From assembly GCA_963923035.1 (NCBI GenBank), contig CAWUKT010000025.1, forward strand, positions 1 to 64,000: a stretch of 64,000 nucleotides of DNA. The letters are read 5' to 3'. Below the pieces are notes generated by a model that was not told where the DNA came from, ran no database searches, and saw only the letters and a list, made by a program, of their open reading frames with translations. The position numbers and the translations under genes are program-made. This DNA is from CAWUKT01 sp963923035 (GTDB lineage: Bacteria > Bacteroidota > Bacteroidia > J057 > JADKCL01). Below are positions 62,462 through 64,000 of this stretch, piece after piece; position 1 is the stretch's first letter, and every line of letters begins with the position of its first letter.

Positions 62462-64000
62462 ATGAACCGCCTATTGTTATTTTTTACTTTGCTCTCGTCC
62501 TATTGTTCTCTCTACGCCAGTTCCTATATGGGGAATCGGGTGGAATTCGAATGTATCAATCCCTGTACGGTGCGGGTCACCCAAAGTCATTTCAAGTCGT
62601 GTAGCATCACGGCCTATTTGGGGCCTGCGATGGAACAAAAGGCCGCTTCGGGATGCGATACCCTCACGGCCATCGGGCCTTGGGTTCCCATTGGATCGAT
62701 TCCCCATTGGAGACCTGCCTGTCCACTGGTTTCTACCTGGTGCGATTTCCAATCTATTGTCGCGGTCGAGGAATGGCGGTACTATCGGGACTTCAACGTC
62801 TGCCAGGGCAATCTCTGCCCCACCGAATTCTCGTTCAATTATTGCTGTCGCGGGGCTCTGACTTCGGGCGCACCGCTCCAAACCAATTTTTCCAGCTACC
62901 TCTATACGCCCCAAGCCACCTGCAACAGCTCGCCATTCTATCCCCACGACCTGCAATTCTTCTTTTGCAACAATGAAATCAACGGCGTAGACCTCGGCGG
63001 CATCGATCCGGATGGCGACTCACTCGCCTACGCACGCGTTGCCTGCATGGTCGACTCCAATTCCAGCTTCGCCTATTCCCCCGGCTATTCGTTCCAACAA
63101 CCCCTCGGCCCCGGCTGGCAAATCGACCTGCATCCCTCCACCGGCGTCCTGACCTTTACCCCGGTGGGAACCATCAGCGGGGCGGAATCTACCGTGATTT
63201 GCATTGAGACCAAGGAATACCGAAATGGCCAGTTGATCGGTCGGTATGTCCACGACCTCGAAGTCGGCTCCTGGGATTGTCCCGCCACGGATCCGCCGCA
63301 AGTCTCCCCCTTCTACAATCTCAGTACCAGCGGCCAGCTCATTGCTCCAGATACCCTTCAATTCAGCTCGAACTTTCCGGTCAGTTTCGATTTCAACATC
63401 ACCGAGACGGACAGCGCGTACGGGGCTTCTTCCTATATCAATTGGGACCAGAGCATTCCCGGGGCCAGCTATTTCGATGTCAACAATCCGGCCCTTCAGG
63501 ATTCCCTGGAAGGCAATTTCTTCCGCAGCCGTTTTGCCTGGCCCAATCCGGTTCCCGGCACCTACCCCATTGTATTCCATCTGAAGGACGACCGTTGCCC
63601 GATTTTTCGGCGCCAGGACTTTGTCCTGCACCTCGTCATCAGCGGCCCCAGCCAATTCATTGCCGCATCGGGGACGGTCGTGGACACCTGTGGCGCCGAT
63701 ACCGTGGCGCTAGATGCTTCGTCCGTGGCCGGGACCTACCAATGGTCCACCGGCGCGACGACACCGAGTATCTCGGTGACCCAACCTGGCAGCTACGCAG
63801 TCACGGTGACGCTGCCCTCCGGCGTCCAGGGCCTCGATACCGTGCAAGTCCTGCCGATTGCCATTCCGCAGGTCACCGGGCAGGTCGCGACCGCTTCCCA
63901 GGCGCTCGTGACGTTTACGCCGGTGTACATGGTTTGGCACGAACCGGTGACCAATAGCCTTTTCGCCCTGGATTCGACCATGACCGATGCAATGGGGAAC
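62462..64000 (+). CDS. Large surface protein, tandem copy 2 (partial, 3' end off window)
   Basis: The frame from ATG 62462 stays open for 513 codons to the window edge. Signal peptide ends S-L-Y-A-S; mature start S-Y-M-G-N-R matches copy 1's S-H-L-M-G-N. The same order is seen: Cys-rich module (F-N-Y-C-C-R-G), D-P-D-G-D-S-L-A-Y, K-E-Y-R-N-G-Q-L-I-G, PKD-like T-Y-Q-W-S-T-G-A-T-T, then the start of the V-T-G-Q-V region. The sorting domain, if present, lies beyond the window. Tandem duplication with copy 1 is clear. Confidence 0.88.
   Translation, partial: MNRLLLFFTLLSSYCSLYASSYMGNRVEFECINPCTVRVTQSHFKSCSITAYLGPAMEQKAASGCDTLTAIGPWVPIGSIPHWRPACPLVSTWCDFQSIVAVEEWRYYRDFNVCQGNLCPTEFSFNYCCRGALTSGAPLQTNFSSYLYTPQATCNSSPFYPHDLQFFFCNNEINGVDLGGIDPDGDSLAYARVACMVDSNSSFAYSPGYSFQQPLGPGWQIDLHPSTGVLTFTPVGTISGAESTVICIETKEYRNGQLIGRYVHDLEVGSWDCPATDPPQVSPFYNLSTSGQLIAPDTLQFSSNFPVSFDFNITETDSAYGASSYINWDQSIPGASYFDVNNPALQDSLEGNFFRSRFAWPNPVPGTYPIVFHLKDDRCPIFRRQDFVLHLVISGPSQFIAASGTVVDTCGADTVALDASSVAGTYQWSTGATTPSISVTQPGSYAVTVTLPSGVQGLDTVQVLPIAIPQVTGQVATASQALVTFTPVYMVWHEPVTNSLFALDSTMTDAMGN

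Overview
The window is a chromosomal segment of a member of the Bacteroidota, most likely a marine Saprospiria-type bacterium. This rests on a dozen secreted proteins ending in type IX secretion (T9SS) C-terminal sorting domains, an lpxC-fabZ fusion gene, Bacteroidota-type -7 promoter elements (TAnnTTTG) in front of several genes, DUF2141 and S74-chaperone proteins, and a proteorhodopsin-type light-driven pump. No rRNA, insertion sequence, prophage or CRISPR array is visible, and the only RNA gene is a tRNA-Thr. The species is not identifiable from the sequence alone.

Layout. 1-4.3 kb: the tail of an unknown gene, a Cys-rich secreted protein, a VOC protein, tRNA-Thr, a PLP-dependent D-threonine-aldolase-like enzyme and a low-molecular-weight phosphatase/ArsC-like protein. 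4.3-7.6 kb: mutS-nth repair operon on the minus strand. 7.8-20.4 kb: secretome block (M4 metalloprotease, lamin-tail protein, GT-C glycosyltransferase, HMA-fold protein, large T9SS protein, glycine-rich adhesin-like protein with a small T9SS partner), followed by a sigma-70 family factor. 21.8-29 kb: helical protein, T9SS proteins, a double CDGSH iron-sulfur protein, and an Sm-like gene directly ahead of recN. 29-40.3 kb: T9SS proteins around tmk and fhs, a DUF2141 protein and an Omp28-like protein. 40.7-44 kb: the rhodopsin and, convergent to it, a lipoprotein with the same strong codon bias. 44.5-52.2 kb: a TPR histidine kinase, two surface proteins, and a three-gene signalling operon (two paralogous membrane kinases plus a LuxR-type regulator). 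52.4-55.3 kb: nuoJKL. 55.5-59.9 kb: lpxD, lpxC/fabZ, lpxA, an ABC ATPase and a small membrane protein. 60-64 kb: two tandem paralogous surface proteins, the second cut by the window edge.

Most notable. The two kinases at 49.0-51.5 kb look like complementary halves: the first keeps the ATP-binding boxes but has Arg at the phospho-acceptor His position, while the second keeps the His but has lost the ATP-binding motifs. Together with the overlapping response-regulator gene they suggest an obligate hetero-kinase that phosphorylates in trans. Two intergenic regions (31.09-31.38 kb and 17.22-17.31 kb) carry degenerate tandem repeats with an exact 21-bp period that reads as Val-Glu heptads but has no intact gene around it. 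The rhodopsin has the Asp-Thr-Glu proton-pump triad and a Gly at the position that opens the carotenoid-antenna fenestration in xanthorhodopsin. Several genes have a -7 element only 4 nt from the start codon, which suggests leaderless mRNAs.
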